Under the pieces are notes generated by a model. That model was not told where the DNA came from, made no database searches, and saw nothing but the letters and a program-made list of their open reading frames with translations. The translations under genes were made by a program, and so were the position numbers. From Sulfuricella sp035530375 (GTDB lineage Bacteria > Pseudomonadota > Gammaproteobacteria > Burkholderiales > Sulfuricellaceae), in NCBI GenBank assembly GCA_035530375.1, contig DATKUY010000049.1, positions 1 through 64,000 on the forward strand: a DNA stretch of 64,000 nt. The letters run 5' to 3'. Positions 45,428 through 53,708 of the stretch are shown one piece after another. Positions within the stretch are counted from its first letter, which is position 1, and every line of letters begins with the position of its first letter.

Positions 45428-46234
45428 ATGGCTGATTTTTCCCACACGGCATCCGACTATCAGCGCCGGGCCATTGTCCAGCAATCGGCGGGCGAAGCGC
45501 TGCTGGATATGTTGGCCGTTGCACCAGGCGAGAATGTTCTCGACCTGGCCTGCGGCCCCGGCGCGCTGACCGCGCGCATCCGCAAACTCACGCATGGGCG
45601 GGTGACGGGCTGCGACGCCGCTTCCGGCATGATAGACGAGGCGCGCCGGCAACATGGCGACGCGGGCATCGAGTTTGTCGAATACGACGCGGCGGCGCTG
45701 CCGTTCGAAGGCGAGTTCGACGCGATTTATTGTAATTCGGCGTTCCAGTGGTTTACCGACCCCGCAGCCGTGCTGACAGGCTGCCTCAAGGCATTGCGGC
45801 AGGGCGGCAGGATGGCGATGCAGGCCCCGGCCAAGGCCGATTTCTGTCCCGGCTTCATCCAGGCCGTCGAGGTATTGCGCGAACACGCCGAAACGCGGGA
45901 CACCTTCGCCCGCTACCAATCGCCGTGGCTGTTCCTGGAAAACGCCGAGAACTACGCCCGGTTATTTACCGATGCGGGCTTTGCCGTGGCGGAAAGCCGC
46001 ATGGAAACGACCACCAACCGATGTTCCCCGGAAAAATCCATGGAGATTTTCAATTCCGGCGCGGCGGTGGCCTACCTGAATCCGCAATGTTACGAAGGCG
46101 GCGTGCCGCCCGATTATCCGGCGCGCGCCGCCGCGATCATCGCCGCCGCCTTGCGCCGCCAGCGCGGCCCGGACGGCCAGGTTTCCCTGGCCTTCCATCG
46201 TATCTACCTGCTGGCACGCAAGAACGCAGGGTAG
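45428..46234 (+). CDS. Class I SAM-dependent methyltransferase
   Basis: 268 residues. Motif I VLDLACGPGALTARI, acidic loop GCDAASGMIDEA and IYCNSAFQWFTDP resemble trans-aconitate or small-molecule methyltransferases. AAGGAGG lies 6 bases before ATG 45428. Substrate unknown. Confidence 0.85.
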   Translation: MADFSHTASDYQRRAIVQQSAGEALLDMLAVAPGENVLDLACGPGALTARIRKLTHGRVTGCDAASGMIDEARRQHGDAGIEFVEYDAAALPFEGEFDAIYCNSAFQWFTDPAAVLTGCLKALRQGGRMAMQAPAKADFCPGFIQAVEVLREHAETRDTFARYQSPWLFLENAENYARLFTDAGFAVAESRMETTTNRCSPEKSMEIFNSGAAVAYLNPQCYEGGVPPDYPARAAAIIAAALRRQRGPDGQVSLAFHRIYLLARKNAG

Positions 46235-46278
46235 GGTCGGCGGGTTGCGGTTCCTGGCAAACCGATCCGGCATCAAAG

Positions 46279-47250
46279 CTATCGCGGCGATGCCGCAGGA
46301 GTGTATGGTTTCGTCCCGCTGTTTCTGCCCGCCCCCCGGTTATTGATGCTGATCGTCAACACCCCGGCCAGCACCAGCGACGAGCCGGCTATTTGCGGCA
46401 GGGATACCGCCTCGCCCAGGAACACGTGCGCCAGGTAAATCGTGGCGACCGGCCCGATCGAACCGATCAGCGAGGTATGCCCGGAACCGATGCGGCGTAT
46501 CCCGGCGGAGAGCAGGAACACCGGCAGCACCGTGGAAAATACCGCCATCGCAATGCCCAGCCCGTAGACTCGCGGCGGGAGATGCAACGCCGCGAGCGGG
46601 TGCGTGACGCCGAACTGGATCAGGCTGGCGGTGCTGGCCACGATCATCGCGTAGGCGGTAAAGCGGGTCGCGCCGATCCGGGCGATGGCATGGCCGGCGC
46701 CGACCAGGTAAACCGAATAGGACAGGGTGCTGGCAAAAATCAGCATGGCCCCGAGCGCGATGCCACCCCGATTCACGCCCACGTCGTGCATGAATACCAG
46801 CGCGATCCCGGCGTAGCTCAACGCCAGCGCAATGATCTCCCTGCGCCCGATGGCCCGCCGGGAAATCAGCGCCGACAGGATCACGACCATGGTGGGATAA
46901 AGGAACAGGATCAGCCGTTCCAGCCCGGCCGAGATCGACTGGAGCCCGAGGAAATCGAGAAAGCTGGATAGATAATAGCCGATCAGGCCGAGCCCCAGGA
47001 TGGCCAGCCAGTCCCGTTTCTCAAGCGGCGCCGCCTGCTTGTTGCCCGTCGCCCACAGAGCGGCCATCAGGAAAAACGGCGCGGAAAACGCCATGCGCAA
47101 AGCCAGCAGGGTGATGGCATCCACCGCGTCCAGATATGCCAGCTTGACCAGGATCGCCTTGGCCGAGAAGCCGACCGCCGCCAGAAAGGCAAAGACAACA
47201 CCCAGAGCCGCGCTGCGGTCGATTGAAATGCTTTGTGAAGTGTTCGCCAT
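46279..47250 (-). CDS. DMT-superfamily (EamA) exporter
   Basis: 323 residues with ten membrane helices in two EamA repeats (AALGVVFAFLAAVGFSAKAI; FLDFLGLQSISAGLERLILF; GGIALGAMLIFASTLSYSVY). Usual substrates are amino acids or metabolites. ATG 47250 gives the correct cytoplasmic N-terminus. A promoter, a leader peptide with Trp codons and an intrinsic terminator lie upstream, so its expression is probably set by attenuation. Confidence 0.88.
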   Translation of the reverse strand: MANTSQSISIDRSAALGVVFAFLAAVGFSAKAILVKLAYLDAVDAITLLALRMAFSAPFFLMAALWATGNKQAAPLEKRDWLAILGLGLIGYYLSSFLDFLGLQSISAGLERLILFLYPTMVVILSALISRRAIGRREIIALALSYAGIALVFMHDVGVNRGGIALGAMLIFASTLSYSVYLVGAGHAIARIGATRFTAYAMIVASTASLIQFGVTHPLAALHLPPRVYGLGIAMAVFSTVLPVFLLSAGIRRIGSGHTSLIGSIGPVATIYLAHVFLGEAVSLPQIAGSSLVLAGVLTISINNRGAGRNSGTKPYTPAASPR

Positions 47251-47288
47251 GAAGACCCTTTCGCCAAATGCGCGGGTCGTTGGGCGGA

Positions 47289-47320
47289 GAAAAAGCAATC
47301 GCGGTCAGACCCGCGGTTGC
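47289..47320 (-). terminator. Intrinsic terminator between leader peptide and DMT gene (candidate attenuator)
   Basis: On the minus strand GCAACCGCGG, a six-base loop and CCGCGATTGC form a 10-bp stem with one mismatch, followed by TTTTTCTCC. It begins 10 bases after the leader ORF stop and about 38 bases before the DMT ATG. A CCGCGG in the leader ORF could pair with the first arm instead. Confidence 0.8.
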
Positions 47321-47330
47321 CTTGTTACAG

Positions 47331-47429
47331 TTAAATCGAGAAAGAAGCGCCGCGGCAGTGGAAAACGTTCCATAGCCACAGTCGCTTGACGGTGAGGGAG
47401 TTGGAATGGATGGTGTCGGTGGTAGCCAT
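47331..47429 (-). CDS. Leader peptide with LWLW motif
   Basis: 32 codons, from ATG 47429 to TAA 47331, ending with KRLWLWNVFHCRGASFSI. The two Trp codons (CTG TGG CTA TGG) sit about 40 bases before the stop, the position expected for control codons. No Shine-Dalgarno fits between promoter and start; the predicted transcription start is at or next to the ATG, so translation may be leaderless. Recognised by the layout, not by a database family. Confidence 0.6.
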   Translation of the reverse strand: MATTDTIHSNSLTVKRLWLWNVFHCRGASFSI

Positions 47430-47436
47430 GGCTTGG

Positions 47437-47466
47437 ACTATAGCGGGCGACACAATGGCTTGTCAA
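47437..47466 (-). promoter_or_regulatory. Sigma-70 promoter of the leader peptide-DMT transcript
   Basis: TTGACA (47466-47461), 18-base spacer, TATAGT (47442-47437) on the minus strand. Near consensus. Confidence 0.75.
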
Positions 47467-47576
47467 CGCGAGGGGGCGGAATCCGACGTGTTTCGGATGA
47501 TCTGACTTTTCTGCCGTTTCTCGCCCAACATAAGCACACCGGCGCACAGGGTAAGGACGGTGGCCGCGACGACTCG

Positions 47577-48182
47577 TCAGGCAAACCGATCATGGATCAC
47601 CACCTCGCTCGCAGGAAGTTGTCCCCCTCTTGGAAACGGCTCACTGATGCCCTTGCCGATTACCACGAACATCGAAATCGCGTGGTCTTCCGGCAGGTTG
47701 ATGAGTTTGCCCACGGCGTCGAAATCGAAGCCGTCCATCGGGCAGGAGTCGTAGCCCATTTCCCTGGCCGCCAGCATCAGCGTCATCGCGGCGATGCCGC
47801 AGGAGCGCATGGCTTCGTCGCGCTGCACTTGCTCGCGGCCCCGGTAATACTGGCCGATGGCCGGGACGAGATAGTCCTGCACCGGCTGCGGCGCGTTTTT
47901 CCAGTAGCGCGCCGGGTCTTTCTCCCAGGACTTCAGGTCGGCGGTCAGCACTACCAGCAGCGAAGCGTCGGTGATCTGCACCTGATCCCAGGCCACCGCC
48001 CGAACCTGCTTGCGCAGTTCCGGATCGCGCAGCAGCACGAAGCGCCAGTTCTGGATGTTGAAGGCAGTGGGCGACAGCATGGCAAGCGCCAACAATTTTT
48101 CGACCTCCGCCTCGCTCATACGATGGTTCGGATCAAAAGCCTTTACCGACCGACGCGTTTCGATTGCCGTTGAGACATTCAT
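47577..48182 (-). CDS. Nitroreductase family protein
   Basis: 201 residues from MNVSTAIETRRSVKAFDPNH, with LSPTAFNIQNWRFVLLRD (FMN contacts) and GFDFDAVGKLINLPE. FMN-dependent NAD(P)H reduction of nitro or quinone compounds. AGGGAGGAAAG precedes ATG 48182. Last gene of the minus-strand detox-like cluster. Confidence 0.92.
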   Translation of the reverse strand: MNVSTAIETRRSVKAFDPNHRMSEAEVEKLLALAMLSPTAFNIQNWRFVLLRDPELRKQVRAVAWDQVQITDASLLVVLTADLKSWEKDPARYWKNAPQPVQDYLVPAIGQYYRGREQVQRDEAMRSCGIAAMTLMLAAREMGYDSCPMDGFDFDAVGKLINLPEDHAISMFVVIGKGISEPFPRGGQLPASEVVIHDRFA

Positions 48183-48219
48183 TTCTTTCCTCCCTGGGTT
48201 GGATTGATAGGCGGCACGA

Positions 48220-48591
48220 TCAGCCGACATAATGCGCGATGCCTTTGACAGCCTTGCCGCTCTCGTTGAATATCAATACCTCCGCCGCCAATTTTCCCGA
48301 AGTACCCCGGTAAATGAGGGTCAGGCTGTTCACGCCGGCCAGCACCTCCACCAGTTCGAATTTCAGCGGCGGCGCTGCGCTCAAACCTATTTGCCAATAC
48401 GGTTTGATGTTTTCCTTGCCCTTCAGCGTACCGGAAGCCACTTTCATGCGCTCGACGATAAGCGGCGATGTCATCTCGAAATCATCGGTGTAGTGGGAAA
48501 ATATGCGTTCGAGGTCATGCGCATTCCACGCAGCGATCCATTCGTCCGCAAAATTTCCTGCCCAGACCGAATCCATCATTTTCGAATTCAT
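48220..48591 (-). CDS. SnoaL-like / NTF2-fold protein
   Basis: 123 residues: WIAAWNAHDLERIFSHYTDDFEM is the typical SnoaL start. A cone-shaped barrel that binds small polycyclic or polar ligands; catalytic role uncertain. Its ATG overlaps the phzF stop by 4 bases, so the two are translationally coupled. Confidence 0.85.
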   Translation of the reverse strand: MNSKMMDSVWAGNFADEWIAAWNAHDLERIFSHYTDDFEMTSPLIVERMKVASGTLKGKENIKPYWQIGLSAAPPLKFELVEVLAGVNSLTLIYRGTSGKLAAEVLIFNESGKAVKGIAHYVG

Positions 48592-49466
48592 AAGCGAATG
48601 CTTCCATCAATGCAGGTGACGGATGCGCCACCAATTTCTATGCGTTCACCCGAAGAATCCGTTTCCACCCAGACAGACCCTTCCCTGCCCAGAGCTTTGC
48701 CCTGCCTTGCCAGGTAGCGACTGCCAATGGCATCCAGCAACCCGCTATAACCCAGAAATGCCGCGACGCAGGCATTGCCGCTGCCGCACACCGGATCTTC
48801 CGGTATGCCTTGAGCAGGCGCAAATGAACGTACCGCAATCGCGGCATCTTCTCCGGCGGCCTGCCCGAAAACGGTGATTCCCGTTATTCGCAGCGTCTTG
48901 CTTAAAACCGAAATGGCCGCCATGTCCGGCTGAAGCGCATCCACCGTTGCCGCATCTCCCAAATTGACCACCATCCATGTCGGCCCGACATTGATGAGCA
49001 GGGGCGGTGTGTCGGGCGCACTGTTCCCACCCAGTGCGGTGGCAATGCTTGCGTAATAAGATTCGCCCACGCTTTGCCTGGTCGGCTGGGGAACCCGGAT
49101 AAATATTTTCCTGCTGGAATCGCTGCCCTCTACACGCAAATTCAACAAGCCGGCAGCACACTCCTGGACCAGGCGGCCAGCCAGCGCCTTCACCATGCCT
49201 TTTTCCAAAACCGCGTGTGCACTGCCTATGGACGGATGCCCGGCAAACGACAATTCCTGTTTGGGCGTGAATATGCGCAGCCGATAATCCGCGCCGGGAG
49301 CGGAAGGCGGAAGCACGAAGGTGGTTTCCGAGAGATTCGTCCAGGCGGCGATTCTCAGCATCGCCGAGACAGCCAAGTCCTCGCCACCGAACACCACGGC
49401 CACCGGATTACCGAAAAACGGCCATGCGCTAAATACGTCTACCTGTTTAAAATCGACTCGTTCCAT
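48588..49466 (-). CDS. PhzF-family isomerase/epimerase
   Basis: 292 residues from MERVDFKQVDVFSAWPFFGNPVAVV. Active-site Glu in NLSETTFVLPP, LSFAGHPSIGSAHAVL and EDPVCGSGNACVAAFL are family hallmarks. Related to DapF; substrate unknown here since no phenazine genes are present. Confidence 0.92.
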   Translation of the reverse strand: MERVDFKQVDVFSAWPFFGNPVAVVFGGEDLAVSAMLRIAAWTNLSETTFVLPPSAPGADYRLRIFTPKQELSFAGHPSIGSAHAVLEKGMVKALAGRLVQECAAGLLNLRVEGSDSSRKIFIRVPQPTRQSVGESYYASIATALGGNSAPDTPPLLINVGPTWMVVNLGDAATVDALQPDMAAISVLSKTLRITGITVFGQAAGEDAAIAVRSFAPAQGIPEDPVCGSGNACVAAFLGYSGLLDAIGSRYLARQGKALGREGSVWVETDSSGERIEIGGASVTCIDGSIRL

Positions 49467-49526
49467 TTCATTCCGATCTGCCGTGGCGAATGCAACCTGG
49501 AACATTCTGCCACGGCTTACCTCTCT

Positions 49527-49754
49527 CTAATGCTTGCGCATGAAAAAAACATATTCCCCGCCACCTTCGGTGGAGGAAACCAGCTCGTTGCCTGTTTGCT
49601 TGGCGAATGCCTGCATGTCTTTTACCGAGCCAGGATCAGTGGCTGCCACCTTCAATATCTGTCCGGTGCTGATTTCAGCCAGCGCTTTCTTGGTACGCAA
49701 GATCGGCAGAGGGCAATTCAACCCGCGTGCATCCAGTTCCTTGTCGAAATTCAT
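49527..49754 (-). CDS. tusA: TusA-family sulfurtransferase
   Basis: 75 residues. ELDARGLNCPLPILRTKKAL contains the persulfide-carrying Cys of the CPxP motif. TusA relays sulfane sulfur in tRNA thiolation, cofactor synthesis and, in sulfur oxidisers, to DsrE/DsrC-type carriers. Strong fit to the lifestyle implied by dsrA; whether it serves tRNA or energy metabolism is open. GGAG precedes the start. Confidence 0.93.
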   Translation of the reverse strand: MNFDKELDARGLNCPLPILRTKKALAEISTGQILKVAATDPGSVKDMQAFAKQTGNELVSSTEGGGEYVFFMRKH

Positions 49755-49808
49755 GGGATTTCTCCTTGAAATAAAACCGTCTTCATCTTGAGGGATGAAC
49801 GGAAGAGG

Positions 49809-50036
49809 CTATGCACCGATCAGTTGTGCCTGATAACCGTGTGCCCTTACTCTTTCCAGTAGTAAAGCGTAGCTCACCCTGTCGGAATTGAAAGCAACCT
49901 GCATCAGATGATCTTGCCCTGGGTTAAACCGTGGCGCGATAACGCCAGAAAGGTTGCGCATATCTTCCTCCAGTTCATTTTTTTGCGCTGCACTAAGCGC
50001 TTCATTGATATGTACCAACACGTCACAAAGATTCAT
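49809..50036 (-). CDS. Small HMA-like fold protein without CxxC
   Basis: 75 residues from MNLCDVLVHINEALSAAQKN. The pattern LSGVIAPRFNPGQ, HLMQVAFN, LLERVRAHGYQAQLIG resembles heavy-metal-associated domains, but the metal-binding CxxC is missing (one Cys only). AAAGGAGAG precedes ATG 50036. Between the AhpD-like gene and tusA; role unknown. Confidence 0.7.
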   Translation of the reverse strand: MNLCDVLVHINEALSAAQKNELEEDMRNLSGVIAPRFNPGQDHLMQVAFNSDRVSYALLLERVRAHGYQAQLIGA

Positions 50037-50049
50037 GATTGCTCTCCTT

Positions 50050-50583
50050 TCAGAAATCGTTGTCGACCTTGAATGCATTGAACACGATGTCCGCGCCCAC
50101 ATTGCGCGCACCATGATAAACCGCATCGACAATATCGCTATCGTTCCAACCCATTGCACGCAATCGATCCATGTCTGCCTTATCTATTGCCTTGGGTGTA
50201 CTGGTCGCCCTCAGCACAAACAGCAGCATGGTCTTGTCCTTTTCCGGCAGTGGCGCATCTGCCGGGTTACGCCTGGTTGCAGCTACCTGCTCCGGAGATA
50301 AGCCTGCCATGTTAATCAGCAAGCTCTCATTGAAGCCGACGCAATATTGACAATCGTTGTGCTGCGAAACCAGCATGCGGATCATCGCCAGTAACGTAAG
50401 ACTCAAGCTCGGGTGCTGCATGAAATAAGTTATTTGCTGCCACTGCTGTTCCATTAATGCCGGGCTGGCGCTATACATCTGGAACGCATTCGGCACTCGC
50501 CCCATAACCTGCTTGATTTGCCCGTAAATTTCCGCCACTTTACCGCTCGCCTGATCCGGCGCCACTGTGGAAATAATGCTCAT
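50050..50583 (-). CDS. Carboxymuconolactone decarboxylase family protein (AhpD-like)
   Basis: 177 residues. HNDCQYCVGFNESLL carries the redox CxxC and His of AhpD-like proteins, which reduce peroxiredoxin partners or act on peroxides. AAAAGGAGAG precedes ATG. A TetR-type operator lies 16 bases upstream of the start. Confidence 0.9.
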   Translation of the reverse strand: MSIISTVAPDQASGKVAEIYGQIKQVMGRVPNAFQMYSASPALMEQQWQQITYFMQHPSLSLTLLAMIRMLVSQHNDCQYCVGFNESLLINMAGLSPEQVAATRRNPADAPLPEKDKTMLLFVLRATSTPKAIDKADMDRLRAMGWNDSDIVDAVYHGARNVGADIVFNAFKVDNDF

Positions 50584-50598
50584 GATCTCTCCTTTTAA

Positions 50599-50616
50599 AT
50601 ACCAACCGTTCGGTAT
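50599..50616. promoter_or_regulatory. TetR-type operator before the AhpD-like gene
   Basis: ATACCAACCGTTCGGTAT, an imperfect palindrome sharing ATACCAACCG and GGTAT with the site in front of tetR (51281-51298), differing in spacing. Confidence 0.6.
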
Positions 50617-50641
50617 GGTTATGGTTAAAAAAACATCGCAA

Positions 50642-51271
50642 TTATTTCTTTTTCCGGCCCTTCTCAGCCTTGGCCGGCATCAACCCCTGGACATAGCCAT
50701 GCAACTGCTGCATGCAGATACTGAAGGCCTTCGGCGACCGCATGTTCTTCGCCACGCCGATGCAACCCTCCCAGGCTGAAACGATGAACAGAGCCACCGC
50801 CTTGTAATTCACCTCCGCCCGAATCTCGCCCTGCTTCTGCCCGCGCTTGAGCGCATCCTCCAGCGTCTTTTGCCAGATACCCAGCACGCCATTGAGCCGT
50901 TCCTGGAAAATTTCATCCAGCGCGCTCATTTCCTGCATCAGGTTGTTGAGCGGACAACCCAGCATGACAAAATCGGATGGCACCTTCTTGTCAATGGTGG
51001 CGATGATGTCCAGCAGCGTCTCGACAGGCCGCTCGCTCTCGCGCAAGCGTTTAAAAATCAGCCCTTCCAGGCGCGCCTTGATCACCTCGTCGATCACCGC
51101 CAGCCCAAGCGCCTGCTTGGTGGGAAAATGGTGATACAGGGCGCCCTTGGTCAGCCCGGTATCCTGCAGGATATTGGCGATGCTCGCTGCCTGGAAACCC
51201 TGGCGATGGATTTCGCAGAAGGCGGACGTCAGCAATTTCTCGCGGGTAATGTCAGGTTGTTTGTTATCCAT
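50642..51271 (-). CDS. TetR-family transcriptional regulator
   Basis: 209 residues from MDNKQPDITREKLLTSAFCE. HTH: QGFQAASIANILQDTGLTKGALYHHFPTK is canonical; the C-terminal ligand domain includes FVMLGCPLNNLMQEM. Probably represses itself and the downstream operon; ligand unknown. ATG 51271 is chosen by the HTH register. Confidence 0.93.
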   Translation of the reverse strand: MDNKQPDITREKLLTSAFCEIHRQGFQAASIANILQDTGLTKGALYHHFPTKQALGLAVIDEVIKARLEGLIFKRLRESERPVETLLDIIATIDKKVPSDFVMLGCPLNNLMQEMSALDEIFQERLNGVLGIWQKTLEDALKRGQKQGEIRAEVNYKAVALFIVSAWEGCIGVAKNMRSPKAFSICMQQLHGYVQGLMPAKAEKGRKKK

Positions 51272-51280
51272 GCAATCATT

Positions 51281-51307
51281 ACATACCAACCGGTATGTAT
51301 GTGTCAA
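51281..51307 (-). promoter_or_regulatory. tetR promoter overlapped by its operator
   Basis: TTGACA (51307-51302) with TATGTA 16 bases on; the palindrome ACATACC-(4)-GGTATGT at 51281-51298 covers the -10 region, suiting autorepression. Confidence 0.65.
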
Positions 51308-51433
51308 GTTTTTTAAAATCACCGGCGAAGGGTTTCACGTAATTATTGTGCGGTTCGCCCAGTGGACTGACCAGGCTCAGTTCCGCACCGGGGTTCCGGT
51401 AAAATCTACAGGCATGGCCGCCGCTTCCAATTA

Positions 51434-51576
51434 AGGGTGCCTCTAAAAATTCAGAGTTCGCCCAAATGCAAGGCGCGGAAAAAATTTCGCCGCGCCGCAT
51501 ATGAGTAATAAGTAAGCAAGAAATTTTTTCCGCAACGCAGCAGTTGGGATGAAATCTGGATTTTTAGAGGCGTCCT
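51434..51576. mobile_element. 143-bp foldback MITE
   Basis: Terminal inverted repeats 51434-51455 and 51555-51576 match at 19 of 22 positions. Inside, CGGAAAAAATTTC and GAAATTTTTTCCG are perfect complements. No coding capacity. The right end supplies the stop codon of rlhA (51564-51566). Clear target-site duplications were not seen. Resembles non-autonomous elements mobilised by an IS transposase in trans. Confidence 0.75.
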
Positions 51577-53495
51577 GAAGGTGGGGGGCTGTTCAGGACA
51601 TGCTTCTTCATCTTGCCGATGACATGCATCTCGCAGGCTTTGCAGTCGAATCTCAGCGTCAGCCGCTCGTTTCCGTTCACCAGCGTCATCGGCTCCGCAC
51701 GCACCTGGCCTTGAACGCCGGTGACGCCTGCGGCCTGCTTCGGGCACAGGCTGAACGAGTAGCGCAGGCAATGCCGGGTGATCATCAGCGACACCTCGCC
51801 CGCTTCCCCGTGCGCTTCGTAGGCGCCGTCGATCAGCTTTACCCCGTGCCTGGCATAGAATGCGCGCGCCGCCTGGTTGTAAACATTGGCCAGATAAGAG
51901 AGCGATTCTTCCGGATAAACTGTGGGCGGTTCCACAGCAGGCTTTCGTTGCGGCCGCACATGAGCGGCGAGGCGAGCGGTTGCCAGCTGCGCCACGGCAT
52001 CGCGGCGCAGATTGTTCGCCACTGAGGCCGGCACGAACCAGGGTTGGCTCCAGATGACCGCAAGCTCTTGCAGCTCGAAATCGGTATTGCCGAAACGGGC
52101 GAGTTGTTCTCGCAGCGCAGCCTCGGCCTTCTCTGGATTCTGCGTTGGCTGTTTGTCGAAACTAATGCTGGAGGTCGCGCTGATGCCGTCGGCGTCCTGC
52201 AATGTCAGCGTAAATCCTTCGACGCTTTCGGCAAACGTGGCCTGCACTACGATGCGACGTTCGGCGGACGGCTTGGTCAGCGCCTGCTCCCAGACATGGT
52301 CGCGATTACGACTGATGGATGCTCCCGGACGGAGTCCCTGTAACGAAGCAACCGGTTCATTCGGCCAAATCCGCCATTTCGCGCCAGCTACCAGTTCAGC
52401 GCGATTGGCCTGCACGCCGACTACCTCACGTTTGTGCATGTAGGTGAAGCCGTCGCCATTGGCCAACTGCTCGCTGGTTTCCAGTTCGAACCAGTCCACA
52501 CCGACCTGGGTTACCGTGCCGATCAGGATGCCGACGAAAGCCGGCGTATCGAAAGCGCCGATATCGGTTTGGCGGCCATTCGAGAAATAGTCGGTCGCGC
52601 CGCGATGAAATGTTTTGTCCGCGTCGGGCGTGAACAGTAACTGCGTATGGCCGCTCGACGCGCGCGCCAGTTCGGGGTGCCGCTCCAGTATTTCGTCGAG
52701 CAGCAGACGGTAGTGGCCGGTGATGTTCTTGACGTAAGCGGCTTCCTTGTAGCGACCCTCGATCTTGAAGCTGCGCACGCCGGCATCGATCAGCGCGCCG
52801 AGGTTGGCGCTCTGGTTGTTGTCCTTCATCGACAGCAGATGTTTCTCGAAAGCCACGACGCGGCCTTGCGCGTCCTGCAGGTTATACGGCAGGCGGCAGG
52901 CCTGCGAGCAATCGCCACGATTGGCGCTGCGGCCGGTGTGCGCGTGGCTGATGTAGCACTGGCCTGAGTAGGCCACGCACAGCGCGCCGTGAATGAAATG
53001 CTCGATCACGGTTTCCGCCGGTACGGCGGCGCGCACGGCGGCGATTTCCGGGATGGTCAGTTCGCGCGCCAGGACGATTTGCGAAAAGCCCGCGTCGGCG
53101 AGAAAACGTGCTTTTTGCGGCGAGCGGATATCGCACTGGGTTGAGGCATGCAGGTCGATCGGCGGCAAGTCCAGCTCCAGCAGCCCCATGTCCTGCACGA
53201 TGAGGGCATCGACGCCGGCGTCGTAAAACTGATAAGCCAGGGTGCGCGCCGCTTCCAGCTCGGAATCGTGCAGCATGGTGTTGAGCGTCGCGTAGATGCG
53301 GGCATGGTAGCGGTGGGCGAATTCCACCAGCCGGGCAATTTCGCCCACCGGGTTGCCGGCATTGTGGCGCGCGCCGAACGAAGGGCCGCCGATGTAGACC
53401 GCATCCGCGCCGTGCAGGATGGCTTCGCGTCCGATCTCGGCCGTTTTGGCCGGAGCAAGCAGTTCAAGAGAACGGGATTGAAAGATTCCAGACAT
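51564..53495 (-). CDS. rlhA: U32-family peptidase-like protein, 23S rRNA C2501 hydroxylation (RlhA)
   Basis: 643 residues, near the 653 of E. coli RlhA. ELLAPAKTAEIGREAILHGADAVYIGGP and the FeS-type cysteines in HGALCVAYSGQCYISH and RGDCSQACRLPY are typical. Start ATG 53495 (MSGIFQSRSLE). The last residues SGRL and the stop codon come from a MITE end, so the native C-terminus may have been replaced. Confidence 0.9.
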   Translation of the reverse strand: MSGIFQSRSLELLAPAKTAEIGREAILHGADAVYIGGPSFGARHNAGNPVGEIARLVEFAHRYHARIYATLNTMLHDSELEAARTLAYQFYDAGVDALIVQDMGLLELDLPPIDLHASTQCDIRSPQKARFLADAGFSQIVLARELTIPEIAAVRAAVPAETVIEHFIHGALCVAYSGQCYISHAHTGRSANRGDCSQACRLPYNLQDAQGRVVAFEKHLLSMKDNNQSANLGALIDAGVRSFKIEGRYKEAAYVKNITGHYRLLLDEILERHPELARASSGHTQLLFTPDADKTFHRGATDYFSNGRQTDIGAFDTPAFVGILIGTVTQVGVDWFELETSEQLANGDGFTYMHKREVVGVQANRAELVAGAKWRIWPNEPVASLQGLRPGASISRNRDHVWEQALTKPSAERRIVVQATFAESVEGFTLTLQDADGISATSSISFDKQPTQNPEKAEAALREQLARFGNTDFELQELAVIWSQPWFVPASVANNLRRDAVAQLATARLAAHVRPQRKPAVEPPTVYPEESLSYLANVYNQAARAFYARHGVKLIDGAYEAHGEAGEVSLMITRHCLRYSFSLCPKQAAGVTGVQGQVRAEPMTLVNGNERLTLRFDCKACEMHVIGKMKKHVLNSPPPSGRL

Positions 53496-53522
53496 TTTGA
53501 TAGTTGCCAAAAACGGACCACA

Positions 53523-53643
53523 CCACGAATTACACGAATAAAGCACGAATGTTCACTAATAGCCTGAAGCTGCATTCATTTGATGCGCCGAGATTATGCT
53601 CTAACTATTCGAGTTCATTCGTGAAAATTCGTGCCATTCGTGG
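53523..53643. repeat. Periodic inverted repeat, CCACGAATTACACGAAT family
   Basis: Arms 53523-53550 and 53617-53643 with three CACGAAT-type units at 10-11-base spacing. Third unit sequence, same design. Lies upstream of rlhA and downstream of tatC. Confidence 0.8.
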
Positions 53644-53708
53644 TTAATTGCTTTTTCTGGATTTATTCAGGCATCAACAGAGACGGTGAGAGCCAGCCAT
53701 GGCGGCGA

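Noticed and set aside
47305..47547. 80-residue minus-strand ORF over the DMT leader
   Set aside because: Crosses the promoter and most of the terminator region; the 32-codon frame fits the regulatory layout better.
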